Positions 4,564 through 5,305 of a stretch of 5,305 bases of DNA are shown here, one piece after another. The notes under the pieces were generated by a model that saw only the letters and a program-made list of their open reading frames with translations, was not told the DNA's origin and did not search any database. The stretch's first letter is position 1; every line of letters starts with the position of its first letter. The position numbers were made by a program, and so were the translations under genes. This stretch comes from an uncultured Actinomyces sp. Its GTDB lineage: Bacteria; Actinomycetota; Actinomycetes; Actinomycetales; Actinomycetaceae. The DNA is taken from assembly GCA_937926195.1 (NCBI GenBank), contig CALEXZ010000001.1, forward strand, positions 1-5,305. The letters are read 5' to 3'.

Positions 4564-5305
4564 ATGTCCATCCACCTCGGACCCGCGACCGACCGCCGCA
4601 GCCCGCAGGCCCCGGCGGCCCGCGGCACGACCGCCGTCGGCCCCACCGCCACCGCGGACTCCGGCACGACCGCCACCGCGGGCTCCGCCCTGACATCGGC
4701 CACCTCCGCCGCCGGGCACGCCGCGCGCGAGGCCATCCTCGCCGTCAAGCCCCGGCTGCGCGGCTGGATCCACGCCGCCACCGCCCCGCTCGCCCTGGCC
4801 GCCTGCATCGTGCTCACCGTCCTGGCCGACGGCACCGCCCTGACATGGGCCTGCGCCGCCTACCTCGTGTGCTCCCTGCTGCTCTTCGCCAACTCGGGCG
4901 TCTACCACATCTCCAACGGCCACTTCCCGACGTCGGTCACCACCGTCCTGCAACGCTTCGACCACGCCAACATCTACCTGCTCATCGCCGGCACCTACAC
5001 GCCGCTGTCGGTGGCTCTGCTCGACACCCGCACCGCCGCGCTCGTGCTGGGGGTCGTGTGGGGCGGCGCGGCCGTGGGGATCGTCACCTCCCTGGTGTGG
5101 CCGACGTCCCCTCGCTGGCTGATGACCCTGCTGTACATCCTGCTCGGCTGGGTGGCGATCTGGTTCCTGCCGCAGTTCTGGCGCTCGGGCGGCCCTGCGA
5201 TCGTGTGGCTGCTCGTGGCCGGGGGCGTGACCTACACGGTCGGCGGCATCGTCTACGCCCGCAAGCACCCCGACCCGCTGCCCCGCTGGTTCGGCTTCCA
5301 CGAGG
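4564..5305 (+). CDS. trhA: Hemolysin III family (TrhA/PAQR) membrane protein, C-terminus cut by the window edge
   Basis: This is an integral inner-membrane protein of the hemolysin III/PAQR family; bacterial members are linked to membrane lipid or energy homeostasis, and cytolysis is not established for this one. The first 247 residues are present and the end is missing. Residues 1-60 are an unusual Ala/Thr/Gly-rich extension. About seven hydrophobic segments follow from about residue 72 (TAPLALAACIVLTVLA onward). Family residues are visible: ANSGVYH (109-115, S111 and H115), FDHANIYLLIAGTYTP (132-147, D133 and H134), GGVTYTVGGIVYARK (220-234), and FGFHE at the edge, where the last metal-site His should follow. 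H115, D133 and the C-terminal His residues are those expected to bind zinc in the PAQR fold. The ATG at 4564 has GGAGG four bases before it. An in-frame start nearer the core was not obvious. Divergent from the cis-prenyltransferase, as in mycobacteria (Rv1085c/Rv1086). Confidence 0.92.
   Translation, partial: MSIHLGPATDRRSPQAPAARGTTAVGPTATADSGTTATAGSALTSATSAAGHAAREAILAVKPRLRGWIHAATAPLALAACIVLTVLADGTALTWACAAYLVCSLLLFANSGVYHISNGHFPTSVTTVLQRFDHANIYLLIAGTYTPLSVALLDTRTAALVLGVVWGGAAVGIVTSLVWPTSPRWLMTLLYILLGWVAIWFLPQFWRSGGPAIVWLLVAGGVTYTVGGIVYARKHPDPLPRWFGFHE

Noticed and set aside
1..5305. Mobile element, tRNA or rRNA
   Set aside because: I saw no transposase or integrase, no paired terminal repeats with a target duplication, and no tRNA or rRNA-like sequence.

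Overview
This is a very high-GC, densely coding window whose proteins look most like those of Actinomycetota. The XseB, PhoH2, short-chain Z-prenyl synthase and hemolysin III-type proteins all have recognisable mycobacterial and actinomycete counterparts. The codons are strongly G/C-ending, and GTG is used as a start. An Actinomycetales host (Actinomyces-like) is a reasonable guess, but the sequence alone cannot fix the genus.

Layout, left to right. Positions 1-409 (minus) hold the N-terminal 136 residues of a LplB-type sugar ABC transporter permease that runs off the left edge. A 110-base divergent intergenic region follows, with a possible LacI-type operator. Positions 520-789 (plus) are xseB, the exonuclease VII small subunit, with no xseA beside it. 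After a 124-base C-rich, TA-free spacer, 914-1876 (plus) encode a PfkB-family sugar kinase, most likely a fructokinase. The kinase converges on phoH2 (2003-3316, minus), a PIN-PhoH RNase/helicase-type protein. The gap between them holds a perfect 11-bp hairpin, a competing 14-bp inverted repeat and a perfect 14-bp palindrome. Upstream of phoH2, on the same strand, lies a cis-prenyltransferase gene (3469-4239, minus). Its active-site sequence resembles the mycobacterial short-chain Z-FPP synthase more than a long-chain undecaprenyl synthase. A 324-base non-coding divergent region follows, with a degenerate tandem repeat and a pair of 15-base operator-like repeats. The window ends inside trhA (hemolysin III/PAQR family, 4564 to the right edge, plus).

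How the genes relate. The trhA/cis-prenyltransferase divergent pair, phoH2 and xseB match genes I recall as lying close together in Mycobacterium tuberculosis (Rv1085c/Rv1086, Rv1095, Rv1107c). The window therefore looks like a rearranged version of an old actinobacterial neighbourhood. The sugar permease and sugar kinase flanking xseB look like a carbohydrate-use insertion into it. I see no complete mobile element, CRISPR array, tRNA or rRNA, and no convincing undescribed multi-gene system. The most notable unexplained signals are non-coding: the operator-like repeats before trhA, the 22/45-base tandem repeat beside them, and the structured convergent intergenic region.
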